From contig JACJYU010000001.1 of the NCBI GenBank assembly GCA_020635915.1, positions 248,001-312,000 on the forward strand: 64,000 bases of DNA, written 5' to 3'. This stretch comes from Flammeovirgaceae bacterium. Its GTDB lineage: Bacteria; Bacteroidota; Bacteroidia; Cytophagales; Cyclobacteriaceae. Numbering within the stretch: the stretch's first letter is position 1; every line of letters begins with the position of its first letter. The translations under genes were made by a program, and so were the position numbers. A model generated the notes under the pieces. The model was not told the origin of the DNA. It ran no database searches and saw only the letters and a program-made list of their open reading frames with translations. Shown here in pieces: positions 9,312 to 17,425 of the stretch.

Positions 9312-10706
9312 ATGAGTGAAATTATCAGCCAGCTCGCCAACGGTATTTACCTTCCCATTTCGTTTTTGTTGATCCTCGGGGGTATTTTCTTCATATTCTA
9401 TTCACGTTTTGCACAATACAAATATTTCAAGCATGCCGTGGACGTGCTGCGCGGCAAATACAATAACCCCAACGACCCCGGACAGATCAATGCCTATCAG
9501 GCATTGTCGACAGCACTGGCCTCCACCGTGGGGATGGGAAACATTGCCGGGGTGGCCGCGGCCATTTCATTGGGGGGGCCTGGCGCCTTGTTCTGGATGT
9601 GGGTCACCGCCTTCGTGGGCATGTCCACCAATTTTTTTACCAGTGCTTTGGCCCTGATGTACCGCGGCAAAGACTCTGCTGGCGTCATCCAGGGTGGGCC
9701 TATGTACGTCATTCGTGAGGGCATGGGCAAAAGATGGCTCCCATTGGCCTACCTCTTCTCTGCCTGTGCCATGGTTGGCTGCCTGCCCATCTTCCAGGCC
9801 AATCAATTGACACAAGTGATCGTTGACCTGGGGATCAACAGGGGCACGTTGGGGACGACCCCGTTCCATTTGCTTGGTTATGAAATAAGCAGTGCCAAGC
9901 TCATTATAGGGACTTCCCTAACCCTGCTGGCAGGCATTGTGATCCTGGGCGGGATTAAACGCATCGGCACCTGGGCAGGCAATATGGTGCCCGTTATGAT
10001 CGTGATTTATTTCGGGTCCGTAATTGCCATCCTCTTTACCAATCTCCACGAAGTGCCCCATATCTTCACCATGATCTTTACCGATGCTTTTGCGGCCAAC
10101 AACTACCATGGCGACCCAGCGCTGGGGGGGATCCTGGGCGGACTGATCGTCTCAGGCGTCCGTAGGGCCTCGTTCTCGAGCGAAGCCGGGATCGGTACCG
10201 CCCCCATGGCATTGGGGGCATCCAAAAGCAGCGAGCCCATCCGCGAAGGATTGGTTTCCATGCTCAGCCCTGCCATTGATACCCTGTTGGTGTGCACGCT
10301 CACGGCCTTTGCCATTTTGGTGACAGGTGTATGGCAAACTTCCGATGCCAATGGCGTCTCCCTTACCGCACATGCCTTTGAAGGGGCACTGGGCGGAACA
10401 GGAAGGTTTTTGCTATTGATCTGCGGCTTCTTTTTTGCTGTCACCTCCCTGTTTTCCTATAGTTATTATGGGAACAAGGCGATGTCGTTTATCGCAGGGG
10501 TAAAGGCCGGAAGTTATTACAACTACTTCTACCTGGCCACCATCATCTTTGGTGCAGTTGCCACCATGCAGGACGTCATGAACATTATTGATATTGCCTA
10601 CGCCATCATGGCGATACCCACGGTGGTCTCGGGCATTATCCTGGCGCCCAAAGTGATGAAGGAGGCCCACTCCTACTTTGCACGGATGAAGGGGGGGTTG
10701 GATTAA
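9312..10706 (+). CDS. Alanine/glycine:cation symporter family protein (AGCS)
   Basis: This is a polytopic inner-membrane transporter of 464 residues from the ATG at 9312 (MSEIISQLANGIYLPISF); an upstream in-frame ATG at 9288 would add eight residues. The AGCS signature is present: ALSTALASTVGMGNIAGVAAAI early in the chain, then GGPGALFWMW, GGPMYVI, and RRASFSSEAGIGTAPMA in the middle. About ten membrane segments are visible. The family imports alanine or glycine with sodium. Its stop codon overlaps the stop of the convergent gene at 10703 by a few bases. Confidence 0.93.
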   Translation: MSEIISQLANGIYLPISFLLILGGIFFIFYSRFAQYKYFKHAVDVLRGKYNNPNDPGQINAYQALSTALASTVGMGNIAGVAAAISLGGPGALFWMWVTAFVGMSTNFFTSALALMYRGKDSAGVIQGGPMYVIREGMGKRWLPLAYLFSACAMVGCLPIFQANQLTQVIVDLGINRGTLGTTPFHLLGYEISSAKLIIGTSLTLLAGIVILGGIKRIGTWAGNMVPVMIVIYFGSVIAILFTNLHEVPHIFTMIFTDAFAANNYHGDPALGGILGGLIVSGVRRASFSSEAGIGTAPMALGASKSSEPIREGLVSMLSPAIDTLLVCTLTAFAILVTGVWQTSDANGVSLTAHAFEGALGGTGRFLLLICGFFFAVTSLFSYSYYGNKAMSFIAGVKAGSYYNYFYLATIIFGAVATMQDVMNIIDIAYAIMAIPTVVSGIILAPKVMKEAHSYFARMKGGLD

Positions 10707-12145
10707 TTATTGCCCATAGGAACAACCTTATCGGTCCCCACCGTATAGGGGTAATCAAAAAGCCCATGCTCCTTGATGGCTTCTTCCACCTTGTGGGGAA
10801 CATATTTCTCCCATCCGCGTTCTCCATGGCGGATCATGTCCAGCACGTTGTCTGAAATGATGTGCAGGTTTTCGGTATGGGCGTTTTCTATGTCCTCCAG
10901 TTTGTTGTTGTCCAGCAGGTACCGAAACAGGCCTTTGAGGTGGTGTGGCAACCCCTCTTCAAAATCCTTTAGCGTAAACAATTCATCCGAGCCGTGCTTG
11001 AGTGCAGGGTAAATATACAACTTGACGTTGTTGCCAAAGAGGGCGGCAAAACTTTCCATTATCCCACCGCGCAGGTTTTGATAGGTTTTTTCCTCAAATA
11101 CTTTTTGCAAGGCATATATGCCCAGTATAATGCCAATCTTTTTGCCACGGGTGATCTTGGAGAGGTACTCTGCCACCCGGTAATATTCAAAATAGTTGGA
11201 GATCAGTACGGTCTGGCCCAGGGAACAAATGATGTCGGCCCGGTATAAAAAATCTTTTTCATCGATACTGCCGCCCGAACTCAGGTCATTGAGGGTAAGC
11301 TCGGTGAGCACCACCATTTTCTTCTTGTCCACGTCAGGTTCTTTCTTGAAGTACCTGCGTGCCGCCAGCAACATGTCCACGTTCACGTGGGTCACGGGCC
11401 TGAAGCGGCCCCTAAGCACCAATACGTTTTTTTTGTACAGCGCCTCGGAGGGCTGCATCACCTCACCATCGGGGCCGAACATTGCTGCCCTGGTAAGGCC
11501 GTTTTTCACCAGCTTCAAGGCCATCAGCCGGTTGTCAACCTGTTCGTAATCGGGGCCGGACAGCCGGAACATATCGATCTCTATCCTCCTGGCCAACCCA
11601 TCCACCAATGACATCATGATCTCCTCGGCATCCTCCATCATCATACAGGCATAGATCATGTTCACCCCCACCACCCCAATCGCATACTGTTGCAACAGCG
11701 GGTCGTTGTCCAACATTTTGACGTGTATCACGCAGTCGTTGGGCTCGCTGTTTGGCTTTTTCTGGAACCGCAGCCCTACCCAGCCCTGCCCCTGGTTGGT
11801 CCGCTCATAATTGAGCGCTTCCATGGTGTCCGCATAGGCAAAAAACCTGGTCTTTTCAATAAGGTGGGGAAGCCTTTCGGGCAGCAACGGGTATTCATGG
11901 TCCAGCATGTTGATCAGCCTGTCTTCGCACACATACCTTTCGCACACCCCATAAATGGCATCACTGAACTTCATATCGTAGGCCGACATGGTTTTGGCCA
12001 CGGTGCCGGAAGCCCCGCCAACCTTGAAGAAGTTGGCCGCCACCTCCTGGCCTGCGCCTATCTCCGCGAAGGAACCGTATATCTCCTTGTGCAAGTTTAT
12101 ACGAAGCGCTTTTTCCTGGGTAGTAAGGTTTTCTTTGCCTTCCAT
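10703..12145 (-). CDS. Conserved cytoplasmic protein of unknown function
   Basis: The 480-residue protein has no signal peptide or membrane segment. It begins MEGKENLTTQEKALRINLHK and continues with YGSFAEIGAGQEVAANFF and GASGTVAKTMSAYDMKFSD, which looks strongly conserved in style. Later features are GVVGVNMIYACMMMEDAEE, LRGRFRPVTHVNVDML and KIGIILGIYALQKVFEE. I do not recognise a named family. No nucleotide-binding P-loop, HxGH nucleotidyltransferase motif or metal site could be found, so any enzyme label carried over from databases would need proof. It has its own upstream region (12146-12374) and overlaps the stop of the symporter gene tail to tail. Confidence 0.75.
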   Translation of the reverse strand: MEGKENLTTQEKALRINLHKEIYGSFAEIGAGQEVAANFFKVGGASGTVAKTMSAYDMKFSDAIYGVCERYVCEDRLINMLDHEYPLLPERLPHLIEKTRFFAYADTMEALNYERTNQGQGWVGLRFQKKPNSEPNDCVIHVKMLDNDPLLQQYAIGVVGVNMIYACMMMEDAEEIMMSLVDGLARRIEIDMFRLSGPDYEQVDNRLMALKLVKNGLTRAAMFGPDGEVMQPSEALYKKNVLVLRGRFRPVTHVNVDMLLAARRYFKKEPDVDKKKMVVLTELTLNDLSSGGSIDEKDFLYRADIICSLGQTVLISNYFEYYRVAEYLSKITRGKKIGIILGIYALQKVFEEKTYQNLRGGIMESFAALFGNNVKLYIYPALKHGSDELFTLKDFEEGLPHHLKGLFRYLLDNNKLEDIENAHTENLHIISDNVLDMIRHGERGWEKYVPHKVEEAIKEHGLFDYPYTVGTDKVVPMGNN

Positions 12146-12374
12146 ACGCGGTTTGGTGTAGATAATCTACCCACAAATTTGATACTATTTTTTTAAACAA
12201 ATCCCTATTGTGCCTTATAAATTGATGGTTGCGCCCCCACATGGGTGCATATTGCCGGGCTGGTCGTAACGCCCTCTCTATATTATACCCCTGGTTGGGT
12301 AAGGAAAAGTGCCAACAACCCCCGGGGTTGCGTAAGCGGACGCGGGGTTGCCATTAATCTAAAGGCAAGACCCG
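12146..12374. other. Intergenic region with a short GC-rich palindrome
   Basis: This is the gap between the acyl-CoA ligase end and the start of the unknown 480-residue protein, both on the minus strand. It contains the inverted repeat CAACCCC/GGGGTTG at 12316-12330 with almost no loop, and a second GGGGTTG copy at about 12344. It could act as a transcript end for the ligase gene, but no T tract follows. Confidence 0.35.
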
Positions 12375-14057
12375 TTACTGGGCCTGGCCGGCTTCGTGCT
12401 TGTCCTTTAGCACCCTCCGTAGGATTTTGCCCACATTGGACTTGGGCACCTCATCGATAAACTCGACAAACCTGGGCACTTTGTATTTCGTCAGGCTTTT
12501 GTGACAGTAATCCAACAGCTCTTCTTCCGTTAAAGACGGGTCTTTCTTAACCACGTACACCTTAATGGCCTCCCCCGATTTTTCATGCGGCACCCCGATG
12601 GCGGCCACTTCGAGCACTTTGGGATGGTGTGCGATAACATTCTCGATTTCATTGGGGAAAACATTGAACCCGGACACCTTGATCATGTCCTTCTTGCGGT
12701 CCACAATCTTGAAAAACCCATCCTCGTCCATGAAGCCAATATCCCCGGTGCGGAACCATTCGCCCGGGAAGAACACGCCATCATTGTCTTTTTCCCAATA
12801 GCCACGCATCACCTGGGGGCCACGGGCACAGATCTCCCCCGTTTCGCCTTGCGGCAGTTGGTGTCCTTCATCATCAAAAATAGCCACCTCCGTGCTGGGC
12901 ACCGGTATCCCAATGTACCCCCTCTTGTGTTTTCCATCCAACGGATTGCAGCACAGAACGGGCGAGGTTTCGCTTAGCCCATACCCCTCCACCAGCGGCT
13001 TTCCCGTTACCTGCTCCCACCGTTCCGCCACCGCATCCTGAACGGCCATGCCGCCACCAACAGCGCCAGCCAGGCGGGAGAAGTCCAGGTTTTTGAAGTC
13101 CGGTTTGTTCATCAACCCGTTAAACAAGGTATTGACACCGGTAACGATGGTGAACTTGTGCTTCTTCAGTTCCTTCACAAAACCCGGCATATCCCGTGGG
13201 TTGGTGATGAGCACGTTTTTGACCCCGGAGGCAAACATCAACAGGCCATTGACCGACAGCGCGAAAATGTGGTACAACGGAATGGCCGTGATCATGAGGT
13301 CCTGGTGGTCTTCCCGCATATAGGGCTTGAACCAATGCGTGATCATCTGGTTGTGTGCGATAAGGTTCCGGTGCGACAACTGTGCCCCTTTGGACACCCC
13401 GGTGGTGCCACCGGTATATTGCAACACGGCTACATCTTCGATATCCATTGTGGGTTTTGTATAGGTCAACTGTGTCCCCTTTTTTAACACCGACTTAAAA
13501 GGAATGGCATTGGGGATATGAAATGCCGGGACTAATTTCTTAATGTATTTTACCACAAAGTTCATGATGCCGCCTTTTACAGGCCCAAGCATATCGCCCA
13601 TGTTGGTGACTATGATGTGCCTGGCGGGGATTTCATTTAGAATGGCCTCGAGTTGTTTCGCAAAGTTTGACACGATCACCACCGCGGAAACACCGGCATC
13701 GGTAAACTGGTGTTTCATTTCGGGCGGGGTGTAAAGTGGGTTGGTGTTGACGGCAATCAGCCCGGCCTTGATGGCGCCAAAGAACGCCACGGGAAACTGG
13801 AGGAGGTTGGGCATCTGGATGGCAATCCTTTCCCCTTTCTTGAGGCCAAGCCCGCCCTGTAAGTAGGCGGCAAAATGGGTGGCGTGTTCGTGCAATTGCC
13901 TGAAGGTCAACTTTCCCCCGTAGTTCTCAAAAGCAACCTTATCGGCATACCGGTCGCAACAACTGTCGAACATTTCGATGAGGGATTGGTATTCGTAAGG
14001 CCCGATCTCATGAGGGATGCCTTCTGGGTAATTCTTGAACCATGGATAATCGGACAT
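12375..14057 (-). CDS. fadD: Long-chain fatty acid--CoA ligase (AMP-forming)
   Basis: The 560-residue enzyme is an ANL-superfamily adenylate-forming ligase that activates fatty acids to acyl-CoA for beta-oxidation or lipid synthesis. Visible motifs in order are YTGGTTGVSKGAQLSHRN (P-loop, about residue 215), VEGYGLSETSP (A5), GEWFRTGDIGFMDEDGFF (A7/A8 with the hinge at VDRKKDMIKVSG), and the C-terminal catalytic lysine region PKSNVGKILRR. Length and motif order match FadD. The minus-strand tRNA-like element lies upstream in the same orientation, about 220 bp away. Confidence 0.93.
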   Translation of the reverse strand: MSDYPWFKNYPEGIPHEIGPYEYQSLIEMFDSCCDRYADKVAFENYGGKLTFRQLHEHATHFAAYLQGGLGLKKGERIAIQMPNLLQFPVAFFGAIKAGLIAVNTNPLYTPPEMKHQFTDAGVSAVVIVSNFAKQLEAILNEIPARHIIVTNMGDMLGPVKGGIMNFVVKYIKKLVPAFHIPNAIPFKSVLKKGTQLTYTKPTMDIEDVAVLQYTGGTTGVSKGAQLSHRNLIAHNQMITHWFKPYMREDHQDLMITAIPLYHIFALSVNGLLMFASGVKNVLITNPRDMPGFVKELKKHKFTIVTGVNTLFNGLMNKPDFKNLDFSRLAGAVGGGMAVQDAVAERWEQVTGKPLVEGYGLSETSPVLCCNPLDGKHKRGYIGIPVPSTEVAIFDDEGHQLPQGETGEICARGPQVMRGYWEKDNDGVFFPGEWFRTGDIGFMDEDGFFKIVDRKKDMIKVSGFNVFPNEIENVIAHHPKVLEVAAIGVPHEKSGEAIKVYVVKKDPSLTEEELLDYCHKSLTKYKVPRFVEFIDEVPKSNVGKILRRVLKDKHEAGQAQ

Positions 14058-14590
14058 GTGGTGATAGTTTTGTTGAAAATGAACACCGCCAAGTTAAGGA
14101 TTATTCATATGCTTTTTGACCGCCCATTGACGGACGGCAAACATTTTTTGCCTGGTGTAGGAAAGGGGCAATTAAAAAGTTAGGGCAAGGGGTAATGGAA
14201 CGGATGACTTTGGCCACCAACTTCAAGATGTAGACTTAAAGTTGGGGCCGCGGTCGGTTTAGAGAAGAAGCTCTGCTGTAGAGGGAGGGCTCGAACCTCC
14301 ACGGAGAAGTTAGCCGCAGGACAAGAAAAACCCATTTAGTGGTCAACCCATTATCCTGTGTTTATCCTTAGCTCTCCACCCCCGAGACAGGAGGGCTTGT
14401 CTGCCAATTTCAACACCCTACAATTTTAAAGAACCAACAATGAAAGGGCCATTTTCGTGCCACACATTGTAAATTACTTCAGCAAAGAAATAGTAATCAT
14501 TAAAACAATTCAATATTTTACGTGAATATTTACATATTTTATAATAAATTTATTTTCTTATATAAAAAACATAAAAACAATACCTGCGAA
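14058..14590. other. Long intergenic region holding the tRNA-like element and the regulator's promoter
   Basis: Apart from the tRNA-like element at 14276-14422, the stretch contains AT-rich DNA from about 14470 to 14590, which probably carries the promoter of the Lrp/AsnC gene. An in-frame ATG at 14522 exists in that AT-rich part but gives an implausible Lys/Tyr/Phe-rich extension. Within the tRNA-like element the 8-mer AACCCATT occurs twice (14329-14336 and 14345-14352). Confidence 0.5.
14276..14422 (-). ncRNA. tRNA-like RNA: class II cloverleaf with a 78-nt variable region
   Basis: Reading the minus strand, a full tRNA-like fold can be drawn. The acceptor stem is TGTAGGG (14422-14416) with CTCTACA (14283-14277), seven pairs including one G-U, followed by G73. 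The D arm is TTG/CAA around AAATTGGCAGA, as in Leu/Ser tRNAs. The anticodon stem is CCCTC/GGGGG with loop CTGTCTC (14390-14384). The T arm is GGAGG-TTCGAGC-CCTCC (14300-14284). Between 14378 and 14301 lies a 78-nt variable region closed by GGAGA/TCTCC, with an inner 8-bp stem (14351-14358 with 14317-14324). The nominal anticodon is GUC, but position 37 is U and no CCA is encoded. A normal decoding role is therefore doubtful; a relic or a specialised tRNA-like RNA is possible. The fold is seen; the function is not. Confidence 0.55.
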
Positions 14591-15058
14591 ATGGGCAAAA
14601 ATTATGTGATTGACAATACGGACCTCAAAATCCTTGATATATTGATGAAAGACGCCAAAAAACCCTACACGGAAGTGGCAAAACTGGTACACGTGTCGCA
14701 AGGGACCGTGCACGTGAGGATGAACAAACTGGAGGAGGCCGGCATCGTGGAGAAGAGCACCCTGCAAATCAATTATGCCAAACTGGGCTATGGCGTGATG
14801 GCGTTTATCGGTATCTACCTGGAAAAGAGTGGCTTATATGACGAGGTATTGGACAAGCTGAAAACAATCCCCGAAATCACGTCCATCCATTACACCACCG
14901 GGAACTACTCCATGTTTTTGGAGATCCACTGCCGCGATACCAACCACCTGAAGGAAGTGCTCCACGACAAAATGCAGCAGGTGGACGGCATAGACAGGAC
15001 CGAAACCATTATTTCGTTGGAAGAAAGCCTGAGCCGGCATTTGCAGCTCTCCAAATAA
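14591..15058 (+). CDS. Lrp/AsnC-family transcriptional regulator
   Basis: The product is 155 residues from the ATG at 14591 (MGKNYVIDNTDLKILDILMK). The N-terminal winged helix reads KKPYTEVAKLVHVSQGTVHVRMNKLEEAGIV, the standard AsnC_trans_reg helix-turn-helix. The C-terminal half is the RAM/AsnC ligand-binding domain (GVMAFIGIYLEKSG, VHYTTGNYS-like SIHYTTGNYSMFLEI). Such proteins form octamers and answer to amino acids. It sits 84 bp upstream of sufB on the same strand, but control of the suf genes by it is not shown. A longer frame from 14522 exists and is unlikely. Confidence 0.9.
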   Translation: MGKNYVIDNTDLKILDILMKDAKKPYTEVAKLVHVSQGTVHVRMNKLEEAGIVEKSTLQINYAKLGYGVMAFIGIYLEKSGLYDEVLDKLKTIPEITSIHYTTGNYSMFLEIHCRDTNHLKEVLHDKMQQVDGIDRTETIISLEESLSRHLQLSK

Positions 15059-15100
15059 GAAAATATGGGGCAGGCGAACCTTAAAAGTGGATTTTTGTTG

Positions 15101-15108
15101 TATTTTTG
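15101..15108 (+). promoter_or_regulatory. Possible Bacteroidota -7 promoter element upstream of sufB
   Basis: TATTTTTG at 15101-15108 matches the Bacteroidota -7 consensus TAnnTTTG and sits 35 bp before the sufB start. No good -33 TTTG was found at the expected spacing, so this is weak. Confidence 0.3.
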
Positions 15109-15142
15109 GGTAATTATTTGAATTTAGTCTAAATAGACGGGC

Positions 15143-16588
15143 ATGAGCAAAGACAACCAGGTATTAGCAGAATATACGTCAAAGGAATACGAACACGGCT
15201 GGGCCATTGACCTCGAAAGCGATTCGGCACCCAAGGGGCTGAACGAAGACATCGTCCGGTTTATTTCCGCCAAGAAGAACGAGCCCGAATGGATGCTTGA
15301 GTGGAGGCTGAAGGCCTTCCGCCACTGGAAAACCATGAAGGAGCCCACCTGGCCCAATGTAAAATACCCCCCTATCGATTATCAGGACATCATTTACTAT
15401 TCAGCGCCCAAGCAAAAGGCAAAGCCCAAAAATTTGAACGAGGTGGACCCGGAGCTGATCAAAACATTCGAGAAGCTGGGGATTTCCCTCACCGAGCAAA
15501 AAAGGCTGACGGGCGTGGCCGTGGATGCCGTCATTGACAGTGTTTCCGTGGCCACCACCTTCAAGGAAAAGCTGAGCGAACTGGGCATCATTTTCTGTTC
15601 CTTCAGCGAGGCCGTGAGGGAACACCCCGCCCTGGTAAAAAAATACCTGGGGTCCGTGGTGCCCCCCAACGACAATTATTTTGCGGCCCTTAACTCGGCC
15701 GTTTTTTCGGATGGCTCTTTCTGTTATATCCCAAAGGGCGTTAAATGCCCAATGGAACTCTCCACCTACTTTAGGATAAATGCCGCCAACACCGGCCAGT
15801 TTGAGCGCACCCTCATTGTGGCGGAGGAGGCCTCCTATGTGAGTTACCTCGAAGGGTGCACGGCCCCCATGCGTGACGAAAACCAATTGCACGCGGCCGT
15901 AGTGGAGCTTTACACCATGAAGGACGCGGAGATAAAATATTCGACCGTGCAAAACTGGTACCCTGGCGACAAAGACGGCAAGGGCGGCATCTACAATTTT
16001 GTGACAAAGCGTGGCCTTTGTGCCGGTGACCACTCCAAGATATCCTGGACACAGGTGGAAACTGGGGCCGCCATCACCTGGAAATACCCATCTTGTATAT
16101 TAAAGGGCGACTACTCCAATGGGGAGTTTTACTCCGTGGCCGTTACCAACAACTTTCAGCAAGCCGATACCGGCACAAAGATGGTCCACATTGGCAAAAA
16201 CACCCGGTCGCGTGTTGTCTCAAAAGGGATCTCCATAGGCAAGTCGCAAAACAGCTACCGGGGCCAGGTCCACATACTTAAGCGGGCGGAAAACGCGCGT
16301 AATTTCTCCCAGTGCGATTCGCTGCTGATGGGCGACCAGTGTGGGGCTCACACCTTCCCCTACATCGATGTGGAAAACAAAAGCGCCCATGTGGAGCATG
16401 AGGCCACCACTTCAAAAATAGGCGAAGACCAAATATTTTACTGTTTGCAGCGGGGCATTGACGAAGAAGCCGCCATCGCCCTTATCGTAAACGGGTATGC
16501 CAAAGAAGTACTAAAACAGTTGCCGATGGAGTTTGCCGTGGAGGCGCAAAAGCTCCTGGCCTTGACATTGGAGGGAAGTGTGGGGTAA
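15143..16588 (+). CDS. sufB: Fe-S cluster assembly scaffold SufB
   Basis: The 481-residue protein is the scaffold subunit of the SufBC2D complex, which builds Fe-S clusters from sulfur delivered by SufS/SufE. Recognisable features are YIPKGVKCPMELSTYFRIN, the beta-helix core (YLEGCTAPMRDENQLHAAVVEL), and NFSQCDSLLMGDQCGAHTFPY with the conserved cysteines. SAHVEHEATTSKIGEDQIFY and QRGIDEEAAIALIVNGYAKE follow near the C-terminus. It is the first gene of the suf operon; sufC follows after 79 bp of GGTTTAA-type repeat DNA. Confidence 0.97.
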   Translation: MSKDNQVLAEYTSKEYEHGWAIDLESDSAPKGLNEDIVRFISAKKNEPEWMLEWRLKAFRHWKTMKEPTWPNVKYPPIDYQDIIYYSAPKQKAKPKNLNEVDPELIKTFEKLGISLTEQKRLTGVAVDAVIDSVSVATTFKEKLSELGIIFCSFSEAVREHPALVKKYLGSVVPPNDNYFAALNSAVFSDGSFCYIPKGVKCPMELSTYFRINAANTGQFERTLIVAEEASYVSYLEGCTAPMRDENQLHAAVVELYTMKDAEIKYSTVQNWYPGDKDGKGGIYNFVTKRGLCAGDHSKISWTQVETGAAITWKYPSCILKGDYSNGEFYSVAVTNNFQQADTGTKMVHIGKNTRSRVVSKGISIGKSQNSYRGQVHILKRAENARNFSQCDSLLMGDQCGAHTFPYIDVENKSAHVEHEATTSKIGEDQIFYCLQRGIDEEAAIALIVNGYAKEVLKQLPMEFAVEAQKLLALTLEGSVG

Positions 16589-16591
16589 ATA

Positions 16592-16625
16592 AGTTAAAGG
16601 TTTAAAGGTTTAAGGTTTAGAGTGA
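16592..16625. repeat. GGTTTAA-type heptamer repeats between sufB and sufC
   Basis: Several tandem degenerate copies of AAGGTTTA occur in the 79-bp sufB-sufC gap (AAAGGTTTAAAGG, AAGGTTTAGAG). The same kind of repeat recurs at about 21254-21300, 36750-36785 and 46523-46566, always between genes. Confidence 0.7.
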
Positions 16626-16667
16626 GTAATAGGGAAATTTATGAATGTTACATATTGAATTAATATA

Positions 16668-17423
16668 ATGTTAAAGATCAAAAACATCCACGCGCGTGTA
16701 GAAGATAAGAACATCCTGAATGGCATCAACCTGGAGGTGAAGCCCGGTGAAGTGCACGCCATAATGGGGCCCAATGGCTCCGGCAAAAGCACGCTGGCCT
16801 CGGTACTGGCCGGACGTGAGGATTTTGAGGTAACGGAAGGGGCCATTGAATTCCTCGGCAAGGACTTATTGGACATGAACCCCGAAGACAGGGCCCGGGA
16901 AGGGATTTTCATGGCCTTCCAATACCCGGTTGAAATCCCAGGCGTAAGCACCGTCAATTTCATGAAAACCGCATTGAACCAAATCAGGTCATACCGAGGG
17001 CAGGAAGCTTTGGATGCCGTATCCTTCCTCACCCTGATGAAAGAAAAGATAAAATTGGTGGAAATAGACCAGTCCCTGCTCAACCGGTCGTTGAACGAGG
17101 GTTTTTCCGGTGGGGAGAAGAAGCGCAATGAAATATTCCAAATGGCCATGCTGGAACCCAAGTTGGCCATACTGGACGAAACCGATTCCGGCCTGGACAT
17201 CGATGCGCTGAGGATAGTGGCCAACGGGGTGAACAAGTTGCGCACCAAAGACAACGCCACCATTGTGGTCACGCATTACCAGCGACTGTTGGAGTACATC
17301 GTACCTGACTACGTGCACGTGCTCTACCAGGGAAGGATTGTGAAATCCGGCACCAAAGAACTTGCGCTGGAGCTGGAAGAGAAAGGTTACGATTGGATAA
17401 AAAATGAAATAGAGGTTGCTTAA
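16668..17423 (+). CDS. sufC: Fe-S cluster assembly ATPase SufC
   Basis: The 251-residue ABC-type ATPase powers the SufBCD complex. It has a Walker A motif GPNGSGKSTLA (about residues 34-44), the SufC-type Q-loop region, signature FSGGEKKRNEI and Walker B PKLAILDETDSGLDIDAL. The ABC signature SGGEKKR and the DETDSGLD variant are diagnostic of SufC rather than of a transporter ATPase. It sits between sufB and sufD, with sufD starting 2 bp after its stop. Confidence 0.97.
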   Translation: MLKIKNIHARVEDKNILNGINLEVKPGEVHAIMGPNGSGKSTLASVLAGREDFEVTEGAIEFLGKDLLDMNPEDRAREGIFMAFQYPVEIPGVSTVNFMKTALNQIRSYRGQEALDAVSFLTLMKEKIKLVEIDQSLLNRSLNEGFSGGEKKRNEIFQMAMLEPKLAILDETDSGLDIDALRIVANGVNKLRTKDNATIVVTHYQRLLEYIVPDYVHVLYQGRIVKSGTKELALELEEKGYDWIKNEIEVA

Positions 17424-17425
17424 GT

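Noticed and set aside
14276..14422. Group I intron in a tRNA-Leu
   Set aside because: The insertion lies in the variable region, not the anticodon loop, and at 78 nt is far too short for a group I intron.
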